From positions 3,286,001 to 3,350,000 of the forward strand of contig NZ_FNTG01000001.1 of NCBI RefSeq assembly GCF_900104795.1: a stretch of 64,000 bases of DNA, given 5' to 3'. The notes beneath the pieces are model-generated. The model was not told the DNA's origin. It did not search any database and saw only the letters and a program-made list of their open reading frames with translations. Numbering within the stretch: the stretch's first letter is position 1; each line of letters starts with the position of its first letter. Made by a program: the position numbers and the translations under genes. Source of the DNA: Burkholderia sp. WP9 (lineage in GTDB: Bacteria > Pseudomonadota > Gammaproteobacteria > Burkholderiales > Burkholderiaceae). Below are positions 25,558 through 33,237 of the stretch, one piece after another.

Positions 25558-27303
25558 ATGACATTGAAGCACCTCACAATCAAAGCCAAACTCATTGCCG
25601 GCTTCGGCATGCTGTCTCTAATCGTCGTCGCGGTCTCCTCGCTTTCGCTGAAGGCGCTGAGCGACTCAACCGATGGATTTTCCGGCTTCGTGCACGGCAT
25701 CAACGCGCGCGCCGACATGGCGGTGCAGGTGCGAACCGCCGTCGACCGCCGGGCCATCGCCGCGCGTAATCTCGTGCTCGTAACGAAACCTCAGGATCTG
25801 GACCTCGAGAAAGCCGACGTGCTGCGCGCACATGAAGATGTGCAAACCAATCTGAAGAAGCTCAACGACATGATCGCCGCCGCGACCGACACCTCGGAGA
25901 AAGCGCGCAGCCTCGTCGCCGAGATCAATCGGGTGGAGGCAGCGTACGGACCGGTCGCCACCGACATCGTCAATCTCGCGCTGAACAACAAACGCGACGA
26001 AGCGATCGTCAAGATGGACGATCAATGCCGGCCGCTGCTCGCCGCGCTGATTCGCGCGACTAACGCGTATGCCGACTACACGCACGGCCGCCAGGAACAG
26101 ATGATCAACGAATACGCGGCGCACTACGAGAACCAGCGCAACCTGCTGATCGCGATGAGCCTGATCGCGGTGGCACTCGCGATCGGCGCATGCGTGCTGA
26201 TCACGCGCGCCGTTACCGGACCGTTGCGCCAGGCGATCGACGTTGCGCGCACCGTGTCGGAAGGCGATTTGCGCACGCGCATCACCGTGAACGGCCGCGA
26301 CGAAACCAGCAAGCTGTTGGGCGCCCTGCGCGAGATGAACGAACGGCTGACGACGATCGTCGCACGCGTGCGCGACAGCAGCACGAGTATTGCCGGCGCG
26401 GCACGCCAGATCGCCGCGGGCAATATGGACCTGAGCCAGCGTACCGAACAGCAGGCTGCGTCGCTGCAGGAAACGGCGTCGAGCATGGAAGAGCTCACTT
26501 CCACCGTGAAGCAGAACGCCGACAATGCGCAGCAGGGCAGCATGCTGGCCACAAATGCTTCGTCAGTCGCGCAAAAAGGCAGCGAAGTGGTCGGCCAGGT
26601 GGTGAGCACGATGCACGACATCAGCGACAGCTCCACCAAGATCGCCGACATCACCGGCATTATCGAAGGCATTGCGTTCCAGACGAACATTCTTGCGCTC
26701 AACGCGGCCGTCGAAGCTGCACGCGCGGGCGAACAGGGTCGCGGTTTCGCGGTGGTCGCGAGCGAAGTCAGAAGCCTGGCGCAGCGTTCATCGAGCGCAG
26801 CCAAGGAGATTAAAGACCTGATTGCCAGCTCCGTGGACAGGATCCGCGACGGCTCGGTACTGGCGGGTGAAGCCGGCAAGACGATGGCCGAAGTCACCCA
26901 GGCGGTGGCGCGGGTGACGGACATCATGTCGGAAATCGCGGCGGCATCGAGCGAACAAAGCCGTGGCATCGAGCAGGTCAATCTCGCGATCACGCAGATG
27001 GACAACGTCACGCAACAGAATGCCGCTTTGGTAGAAGAAGCGGCGGCGGCTTCGCGGTCGATGGAAGATCAGGGCCAGCAGTTGAACGAGGCGGTGGCAT
27101 TCTTTCAGATTCTGAATAGCGATGCGGCAATGGCTTCTGGTTCTGCTGTTCCCGTGCATAAGGAAATACAGCGACGCGAATCGGCTGTTGCGCCTGTCCG
27201 GCGCGCCGTGCGCGCGACGCCCGCGCCGGTTGCCGCGCCGGTTGCCGCAATGGCGACGGCAGCCGTGGCGGTCGGTGCGGATGACGGGTGGGATCGGTTC
27301 TGA
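25558..27303 (+). CDS. Methyl-accepting chemotaxis protein with CheR-tether C-terminus
   Basis: 581 aa, TTGGAG ribosome site. Membrane helices at about 12-33 and 195-216, a four-helix-bundle periplasmic domain between them, HAMP to about 270, then the signalling domain with [20 protein letters not shown] at the hairpin. The tail is a flexible Ala/Pro/Val stretch ending GWDRF, which fits the x-W-x-x-F pentapeptide that tethers CheR and CheB in high-abundance receptors. The other chemoreceptor in this window lacks it. Ligand unknown. Confidence 0.93.
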   Translation: MTLKHLTIKAKLIAGFGMLSLIVVAVSSLSLKALSDSTDGFSGFVHGINARADMAVQVRTAVDRRAIAARNLVLVTKPQDLDLEKADVLRAHEDVQTNLKKLNDMIAAATDTSEKARSLVAEINRVEAAYGPVATDIVNLALNNKRDEAIVKMDDQCRPLLAALIRATNAYADYTHGRQEQMINEYAAHYENQRNLLIAMSLIAVALAIGACVLITRAVTGPLRQAIDVARTVSEGDLRTRITVNGRDETSKLLGALREMNERLTTIVARVRDSSTSIAGAARQIAAGNMDLSQRTEQQAASLQETASSMEELTSTVKQNADNAQQGSMLATNASSVAQKGSEVVGQVVSTMHDISDSSTKIADITGIIEGIAFQTNILALNAAVEAARAGEQGRGFAVVASEVRSLAQRSSSAAKEIKDLIASSVDRIRDGSVLAGEAGKTMAEVTQAVARVTDIMSEIAAASSEQSRGIEQVNLAITQMDNVTQQNAALVEEAAAASRSMEDQGQQLNEAVAFFQILNSDAAMASGSAVPVHKEIQRRESAVAPVRRAVRATPAPVAAPVAAMATAAVAVGADDGWDRF

Positions 27304-27434
27304 GCGTTCTTCTCTGACTAAGCGCGGTGCCAGGGTGCGCGGCGCAAGCATGCGGAGGCGTGATGCGTCGCAGACGCGCGGCATGCGACCAGCGTTGGAA
27401 GATCAAACAAACGTTTCCTCTCGGCTTCCTTGCA

Positions 27435-27648
27435 TCAACGCGAATATCGAACCGCGCCGCCGAGCCGCGCGAGTGCGGCGGCCATTTCGGTTTCGTCGAG
27501 ATTGCCGTAGCCAGCCCGCACGCTTTGCATGTCCTCGCCATTAGGCGAGAACCGACGGCCAGCGAGTAGACGAATGCCAAGCCGCTCGGCGCGATCGACC
27601 AACTCGCCGGCTGAAGCTGCCCGGGCACGTTCGAGGGCGCTTGACGCG
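27435..27648 (-). pseudogene. C-terminal fragment of a MocR/aminotransferase-like regulator
   Basis: An open frame of about 70 codons read leftwards encodes A-G-E-L-V-D-R-A-E-R-L-G-I-R-L-L-A-G-R-R-F-S-P followed by VRAGYGNLDETEMAAAL and a natural stop at 27435. This matches the C-terminal end of fold-type I aminotransferase domains of the MocR family (large and small domain junction with R-L-G-Y-x-x-L). The body of the gene is missing and the frame is closed by a TAA upstream. It sits beside the island boundary, so it is probably the remnant of a core gene disrupted nearby. Confidence 0.45.
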
Positions 27649-27751
27649 GGTTAGTACGGGTTGGTTCGGGTTGATGGCTTGTAACGAGGCTTTGGCGTTG
27701 AGGATGCGCCTTTGCTCCCGGATTGCATCGCTCGGGGTTTAGGTCTTTGAG

Positions 27752-27795
27752 TGGAAAAGAAAGAGCCCTGCAAGTCTTTGGACTTGCAGGGCTCT
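27752..27795 (-). terminator. Terminator of the tRNA gene
   Basis: Perfect 15-bp stem AGAGCCCTGCAAGTC / GACTTGCAGGGCTCT with a TTTG loop (27762-27795). Read leftwards it runs into TTTCTTTTCC. It lies 12 bp past the tRNA 3' end, as usual for single tRNA genes. Confidence 0.85.
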
Positions 27796-27807
27796 GATAT
27801 GGCCGTT

Positions 27808-27857
27808 TGGTGGAGAGGAGGAGGATCGAACTCCCGACCTTCGCATTGCGAATACGA
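27808..27857 (-). tRNA. 3' half of a tRNA (Ala-like, anticodon CGC), island attachment site
   Basis: Read leftwards, the sequence contains a T-arm GGGAG-TTCGATC-CTCCT, variable loop AGGTC, an acceptor strand CCTCTCC with discriminator A and an encoded CCA ending at 27808. The anticodon stem-loop is TCGTA-TTCGCAA-TGCGA, giving anticodon CGC; U70 would allow the G3:U70 pair of alanine tRNAs. No D-arm or 5' acceptor strand follows, so only the 3' half is present. This is what integration of an element into a tRNA 3' end leaves at one boundary. The integrase gene starts 177 bp away. The other att copy was not found in the window. Confidence 0.6.
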
Positions 27858-28033
27858 ACAAGTCGAGATTCATCTGGATAGATCGACATACATCGACCCG
27901 CGCAAATCATTGTATTTTAATGAATATCTTAAGATCAACAACTCATTCATGTTGATCAAAATACCTTCACTACCCCATAATTCGGTTACACAGCAGTTAC
28001 ACGGGATTGCCGACTCACAAAAAAGGAGGCTCG

Positions 28034-29398
28034 GTGGCGAAGGTCAATTTCACTGCAGCGCGGATAGAAGCCCATCGCTGCACCGAAGGTAAGTCACAGT
28101 CGTTTCTCTGGGACAGCAAGACGCCGGGGCTGGGTTTGCGGGCCACAGCTGGCGGTGCCAAAGCTTACATTTTCCAAGGGAAAATACATGGTTCGACGGT
28201 ACGGATCACCATCGGTGATCCGAGAAGTTGGGCAATCGATGTGGCACAGGAGCGAGCACGTAGCCTCCAGACGCTCATCGACGGCGGCATCGATCCGCGG
28301 GAACGAGAGGCTGAGCAAAAGGCTGTACACGAGGCGCGACAGGCAGCCAAACGCCGTCAGGGTGTGACCGTCAGGGAAGCCTGGGACCAGTACCTAGAGC
28401 ATCTGAGAACGAAGATTTCACCCAAGACGAAGAAGCCGAGGTCGGAAAGGTACATCACAGACCATATCAACCTCTCCGCGCCCGGCGGTGGTATCGCAAA
28501 ACGTGGAGGCAAAGAAAAAGTACGCGGCCCGTTGGCACCACTCATGCCACACAGACTGTCCGAGATCACGGCAACGAGTATGACCGAGTGGCTTGAGGTT
28601 GAAATAGCCCGAGGACCGACGAACGCCGCTCATGCGTTTGGTCTGTTTAAGGCGTTCATTCGATGGTGTGACACGCACGACACATACGCAGGCACTATAT
28701 CCCACGACGCCTACGCGTCGCCAAAGGTAAAGGGAATTCTGCCTCGTAGCGTCGCGAAAGACGACTGTCTGCAGCGCGAACAGCTGAATGTTTGGTTTGG
28801 CGCCGTCCGTTGCATCGAGAATCCTGTCATCGGTGCGTACCTGCAAGGCCTTCTGATCACAGGCGCTCGTCGGGAAGAGCTAGCGGCATTGCGCTGGGAA
28901 GATGTGGACTTCCGCTGGCGCAGCATAACCATGAACGACAAAATCGAGGGTACCGGCGGCAGAACTATCCCGCTGTCTCCGTATTTGGCGAGTCTATTGT
29001 TGAATCTGAAACGACTGAATGAAACTCCTCCCAACAAGCGGCAGGGCACGCGTCTCGCCCAACATGGCAAGCAGTGGGCACCATCCGAGTGGGTATTTGC
29101 CAGTAAAACGGCATCAGATGGGAAGATTGCCGAACCGCGGCATGCGCACAACCGCGCGTTGGCCCCAACGGGTTTGCCGCACATTTCACTGCACGGCCTG
29201 CGCCGATCGTTCGGTACTCTGTCGGAGTGGGTAGAGGTCCCTGTTGGGGTCGTCGCCCAAATCCAGGGGCATAAGCCGTCGGCAATCGCGGAGAAGCATT
29301 ATCGACGCCGCCCGCTCGATCTACTGAGGATGTGGCACGATAAAATCGAAGCTTGGATGCTCGAGCAAGCCCAAATTTCGTTCGAGCCAACGAGGTAA
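28034..29398 (+). CDS. Tyrosine recombinase, genomic-island integrase
   Basis: 454 aa from a GTG at 28034 with AAGGAGG just upstream; a TTG nine codons earlier is a weaker choice. The N-terminal arm-binding domain (LWDSKTPGLGLRATAGGAKAY) is of the DUF4102 type, then a core-binding region (about 110-210) and the catalytic domain: R279 in TGAR, H387-G-L-R390, H413 and Y423 in EKHYRRRP. The set of R-H-R-H-Y residues is complete, so the enzyme should be active. Position beside the tRNA fragment identifies it as the integrase of this island. GC is lower than in the core genes to the left. Confidence 0.92.
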   Translation: MAKVNFTAARIEAHRCTEGKSQSFLWDSKTPGLGLRATAGGAKAYIFQGKIHGSTVRITIGDPRSWAIDVAQERARSLQTLIDGGIDPREREAEQKAVHEARQAAKRRQGVTVREAWDQYLEHLRTKISPKTKKPRSERYITDHINLSAPGGGIAKRGGKEKVRGPLAPLMPHRLSEITATSMTEWLEVEIARGPTNAAHAFGLFKAFIRWCDTHDTYAGTISHDAYASPKVKGILPRSVAKDDCLQREQLNVWFGAVRCIENPVIGAYLQGLLITGARREELAALRWEDVDFRWRSITMNDKIEGTGGRTIPLSPYLASLLLNLKRLNETPPNKRQGTRLAQHGKQWAPSEWVFASKTASDGKIAEPRHAHNRALAPTGLPHISLHGLRRSFGTLSEWVEVPVGVVAQIQGHKPSAIAEKHYRRRPLDLLRMWHDKIEAWMLEQAQISFEPTR

Positions 29399-29426
29399 GT
29401 CACTGCGGCTTCACTTCATCGCAGGC

Positions 29427-30677
29427 CTAGTCTCGATCTGTGGGCATGCTGCTCACGCGGCGACGGGTAGGATCTAACTCATCTGCAACCGTCGCGGCCC
29501 ATTCGCGCCAAGCGCTGTATCCGTCCGCGGGCCGAGCAGCGCCTCCTAACCTGCTATCGAGCAACGCGAGATAGGCACGGATCAGTTCTGCACGTTGCCA
29601 ACTCTCGACTTCTAAAAGTAACTCCTCGCGTCGTTGACCCTCTTCCTCGACCTTCCTTTTTGCTTCCTTTCGCTGCCGTTCATCTTCCTGTCGACTGATT
29701 TCAGCCTCTTTCCATTTCCGGTCACGTTCGGCCCATTCGATGATCCTTTCGAGAGAGCCACTATGTCGATAGTCGATGGCCGCAAGAATGCGTTCAAGCT
29801 GGCGCTCGAGCAGTTGATCCGGAAGGTCAGGTAGCTCTGTGTGACCTGTGCCTTGCTGCTCGACAAATAGCGCAAGCTTTCCAGTGGGCGTCAGCGTTCG
29901 CATGGGTTCGCGAGACTTGTCCCAGCTGTTGATACGGTATCGGGTACCCTGAGTCAGCTTTTCGGTGACGCGAATCTCAACATAGGCGCCATCCTTCGAC
30001 AACTTTAATCGCTCGTCACCATTTGTCATTTCGACTGCGTATCCACCAAGCTCTGCCGAATGGCAGATCATGTTGAGCACCGACAGCCCTCGTTTATAAC
30101 TACCCAGGGACAGACGTGCAACAAGCTTGCGATGCGTGGCAGTCAGCAGCAGTTGACCGGCGTCACAAAAGTACTCCCACCTTCCATATATGGCATCGGC
30201 ATCAGGTGGATAACGCTTTCCCGGATGAGCCTGCTCCCACTCATGTCTCTTTTTAAGGTGATCGGCACGAGCAGCGTCTTTTTCCATTTGGTCGCGCAAT
30301 CCCTTGATAGCGCGATGCCAATCTCGCCGTTCCTGCAAAGTCTCAATCAAATCGCTGACATTTCGCCGCGCCTGCTCGCGGATTCGCAGGCCTACGCGCC
30401 GTCTCGGACGATCGACTACAGCTTCGATCGCTGAAGTAGCCGTCACAATTTGTTGTGCCGACATAGGCGGAAGTGCGGGCCGCTCTACTGCCCGCCCTAG
30501 TTCAACGCGCGTCCAATGCCCTAGCGCAGGCACCGGCACCTGAAGTGCGTCACATACTCGCCGAACATCGGCGCCAGAAATACCGTATTTCTCGCCAACG
30601 CGCACCATTGGAGCGGCCCACACCTCCCCGAATAGTTGCTCGCGATTGAATAAAGTCGAAATCCCGGCGTCAGTCAT
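29427..30677 (-). CDS. Hypothetical protein with N-terminal HTH-like domain and coiled coil
   Basis: 416 aa from the ATG at 30677 (AGGGA nine bases upstream); a TTG seven codons earlier is an alternative. Residues about 10-70 (FNREQLFGEVWAAPMVRVGE, then V-R-R-V-C-D-A-L-Q-V-P-V-P) resemble a helix-turn-helix-like domain seen at the front of many island-borne hypothetical proteins with the continuation P-P-x-G-Y/H-W. The middle is predicted globular and residues about 330-395 are a highly charged coiled coil rich in Glu, Arg and Lys. It is convergent with the integrase and divergent from the TIGR04141 gene. Function unknown; a DNA-linked role is possible. Confidence 0.65.
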   Translation of the reverse strand: MTDAGISTLFNREQLFGEVWAAPMVRVGEKYGISGADVRRVCDALQVPVPALGHWTRVELGRAVERPALPPMSAQQIVTATSAIEAVVDRPRRRVGLRIREQARRNVSDLIETLQERRDWHRAIKGLRDQMEKDAARADHLKKRHEWEQAHPGKRYPPDADAIYGRWEYFCDAGQLLLTATHRKLVARLSLGSYKRGLSVLNMICHSAELGGYAVEMTNGDERLKLSKDGAYVEIRVTEKLTQGTRYRINSWDKSREPMRTLTPTGKLALFVEQQGTGHTELPDLPDQLLERQLERILAAIDYRHSGSLERIIEWAERDRKWKEAEISRQEDERQRKEAKRKVEEEGQRREELLLEVESWQRAELIRAYLALLDSRLGGAARPADGYSAWREWAATVADELDPTRRRVSSMPTDRD

Positions 30678-30903
30678 CGGCGTTTCCCTTTGTTCCAAGC
30701 AATCGAAGTTTATGTTCGATCATAGCCAACGACGTAGCAATGTAGAGAAGGGCGTAGGTGGAACGAGCCATCCTTTCTAACAATTTGCTTTCAACCCTTT
30801 GGGGCTGCATTTTGTCGAAGGATATTGACGATCGCCGCATATTGGGAGCACTGTTTCGGAACTCAGTTTCACGCCCGCTGGGCGCGACGCCGGGAAAACG
30901 AAA

Positions 30904-32631
30904 ATGATGGCGGGGGCGATGATGAGAGAGCATCAATCCAAACGAGAGCATCTTACGATCTATCTGGTCAGGGATGTGAAGCTGAAAGACGACCAAATCG
31001 TCAAAACCGACCGAGCAAAGCCGCCTATTGACTTGAAAATTAGCGAGGGAAACGCCCGCCTTTACGCCAAGAAAACCTCGCGTCCGAAATTGCCAGACTG
31101 GGCTCCGTTTCTCGTCCGCAACCAAGAGGTGCCGCCCGATCTTTTCGAGGGTAACCGGTCGGAGGGAGCCGTCCTGCTGGTCCGGCATGCCGGCGCGGTG
31201 TTCGCGCTCTCGTTCGGGATGGGGCACCACCTCATCAACCTTGACCTCGCCGATCGCGACTTCGGCTTGCGTGTGACGCTCAATTCGATTGACCCGCAAA
31301 AGCTGCGCAGCCTCGACAAGGCGAGCCACGAGGTCAATCCGTTGCACATACGGAGCCAAAGCTCGCGAGACGCCGATATATTCGATTTGAATATCGACCC
31401 CGAGCTCGACATGGTCCATGCGGTCACAGGAACATCTGAGGTCGCGCTCTTCGGCGAGCACATTAGCGGTCGCGACGCGCTGACCATCAATCCACCAGCG
31501 ACTCTCGACGACCTACCAAAGATTCTGGCCGAGGCACTGGCCCACCGGGACAAGCCGCTCCCCGAGCGATTCGCCTGGATAGACAATGTTCATCGAGTGC
31601 GCGACTCAACGATGATCGAATGCCTCGACGACGCACTCACCGACGCCCTGCAATCCGATCCCCGACCGGAGAACCTCTGGCTTGGGGAACCAGAGATTGT
31701 CGATTGGGAAAAGCAGACCGGCTACTCGTTCGACCAGCGGTCCAAGACAGCGCACCACCGCACGCTCCAACTCGACCAGTTGATCGACTACATCGCCGAC
31801 CATGGCGGCAAACCTAACGCGACACTGCTCCGATCCATCTCCGTCCACGTGAACGATGCAAACTACCAGTCGATCAAAAGCTGGGCGGCCTATCGGTGCC
31901 TATACGCGGAACTCCCCATGGGCGACGAGACCTTCATTCTACGCAACGGCCTGTGGTATGAAGTCAGCCGCAAGTTCGTCGATGAGATAGACGCTCACTT
32001 CAGGCGGCTCGAAGTTGACCCGGCGAAGATGCCCTTCTACCAACACGCCAATGAAGGGCTATATAACGCGAGCGTCGCAACGGAAAACTCCGGATACGAA
32101 CTGCTCGACAAGAAAAACATTTCGTTTGGCAACGGTTACGACAAGATCGAATTTTGCGACCTCGTGCGCGACGGACGCGATCTCATCCACGTGAAGCTCT
32201 ATAGGAGCTCAGCCACGCTCAGCCACCTCTTCGCCCAAGGAAGCGTATCGGCCGAGACCTTCATGCGCCATGAGGAGTTTCGGGTCAAGCTCAACGAAAA
32301 GCTCCCCGCCAGCATCAAGCTCGACGACCCTCTCGCGCGTCCTAAGGCCGAGAACTACCGGATCGTCTACGCCATCGCAACCACGAAGGATCTTCCAAAA
32401 GATCTGCCGTTCTTTTCGAAGATCACGCTCAAGAACGCCATCATCGGCTTGAACGGGCTTGGCTTCGGAGTCGCGTTAGCACGCATCGATGTCGATCCAG
32501 TCTTCCTGAAAACCGCCAACTATAAGCCCGCTAGAAATGCAGCCGGAGCGTCGAAGCTGGCAAGGAAGCCGAGACAGACAGCACAACGCGGCGGCATTCA
32601 TGCCCCACCCGCAACGCCGCCCTCCGCATGA
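30904..32631 (+). CDS. TIGR04141 (DUF6119) family sporadically distributed protein
   Basis: 575 aa; an alternative start six codons later (MREHQSKREHLTIYLVRD) is possible. The N-terminal L-T-I-Y-L-V-R-D segment and E-G-A-V-L-L-V-R-H-A-G-A-V-F-A-L-S-F-G-M-G-H-H-L are the recognisable family signatures; the central part has Q-T-G-Y-S-F and DKIEFCDL. These proteins are found scattered in defence and mobile islands. No enzymatic role is established to my knowledge. Here it is the lead gene of a rightward unit that ends in the broken membrane gene, next to a type III restriction-modification pair. Confidence 0.75.
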   Translation: MMAGAMMREHQSKREHLTIYLVRDVKLKDDQIVKTDRAKPPIDLKISEGNARLYAKKTSRPKLPDWAPFLVRNQEVPPDLFEGNRSEGAVLLVRHAGAVFALSFGMGHHLINLDLADRDFGLRVTLNSIDPQKLRSLDKASHEVNPLHIRSQSSRDADIFDLNIDPELDMVHAVTGTSEVALFGEHISGRDALTINPPATLDDLPKILAEALAHRDKPLPERFAWIDNVHRVRDSTMIECLDDALTDALQSDPRPENLWLGEPEIVDWEKQTGYSFDQRSKTAHHRTLQLDQLIDYIADHGGKPNATLLRSISVHVNDANYQSIKSWAAYRCLYAELPMGDETFILRNGLWYEVSRKFVDEIDAHFRRLEVDPAKMPFYQHANEGLYNASVATENSGYELLDKKNISFGNGYDKIEFCDLVRDGRDLIHVKLYRSSATLSHLFAQGSVSAETFMRHEEFRVKLNEKLPASIKLDDPLARPKAENYRIVYAIATTKDLPKDLPFFSKITLKNAIIGLNGLGFGVALARIDVDPVFLKTANYKPARNAAGASKLARKPRQTAQRGGIHAPPATPPSA

Positions 32632-32928
32632 CTTTCACCGCCGATCGACAGGCAATTTCTTTGGAGCGAGTCAAGGCTAGGGCAGTCCGGCAAAGCCAGC
32701 CTTCGACACCTGCATTGGCGGACAATGCTTCTGCTGCCGATGCCTCGCCAGGATTCTGATCGTCTTTCGTTAACGAATCATCTCGTTCTCTCCGCACTGA
32801 AAGCCCAGCAAGGTTCGGCGTTCGGCGTGCGCATCCTTTTAGAGATGGTCCTTATGACAGGTTTCGTCGACGAGGCGCGATCACAAGAGATTCTGCCGGA
32901 AGTCCTGGTTGAAGCAGAGGAGACAGTT

Positions 32929-33221
32929 ATGAAAAAAGCCATCGATCTCGCCGACCTGTGTCTGAAAATCCTGTCGTGCGTCGCCATCGCTTGCGCGGGC
33001 ATATGGGCGCTCTGTACCTTCCGGCTTGGCGGCTCGACCGACTGGCAAGACAAGACAACATCACGCTCGAAACACAGGTGCTGCCTTACCACGACGACCT
33101 GCGCCTGCTGGTGGCCCACGCGAAGTCAAAGAATCCTCGCAACGCGACCTTCGAACTCGACAGACCTCTTACCGATACCAAACACCCTGCCCAGTGTGGC
33201 CTTCCCCTCGGCACATGTTAG
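32929..33221 (+). pseudogene. Frameshifted small membrane-anchored protein
   Basis: The start ATG at 32929 has a GAGGAG ribosome site. The first frame encodes MKKAIDLADLCLKILSCVAI, a single membrane helix, up to STDWQD near 33050. The sequence then carries CAAGA twice (33046-33050, 33051-33055); removing one copy restores the frame and continues NITLETQVLPYHDDLRLLVA and KSKNPRNATFELDR. So a 5-bp tandem duplication has broken the gene. The end after ELDR looks unrelated, so the 3' part is probably also lost. The intact protein would be an inner-membrane anchored periplasmic-facing protein of unknown function. Confidence 0.65.
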
Positions 33222-33237
33222 CTGACGGGTAGCGACG

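Noticed and set aside
29595..29875. Small open frames inside the gene at 29427-30677 on both strands
   Set aside because: They are shadows of the coiled-coil coding region, with no own ribosome sites.
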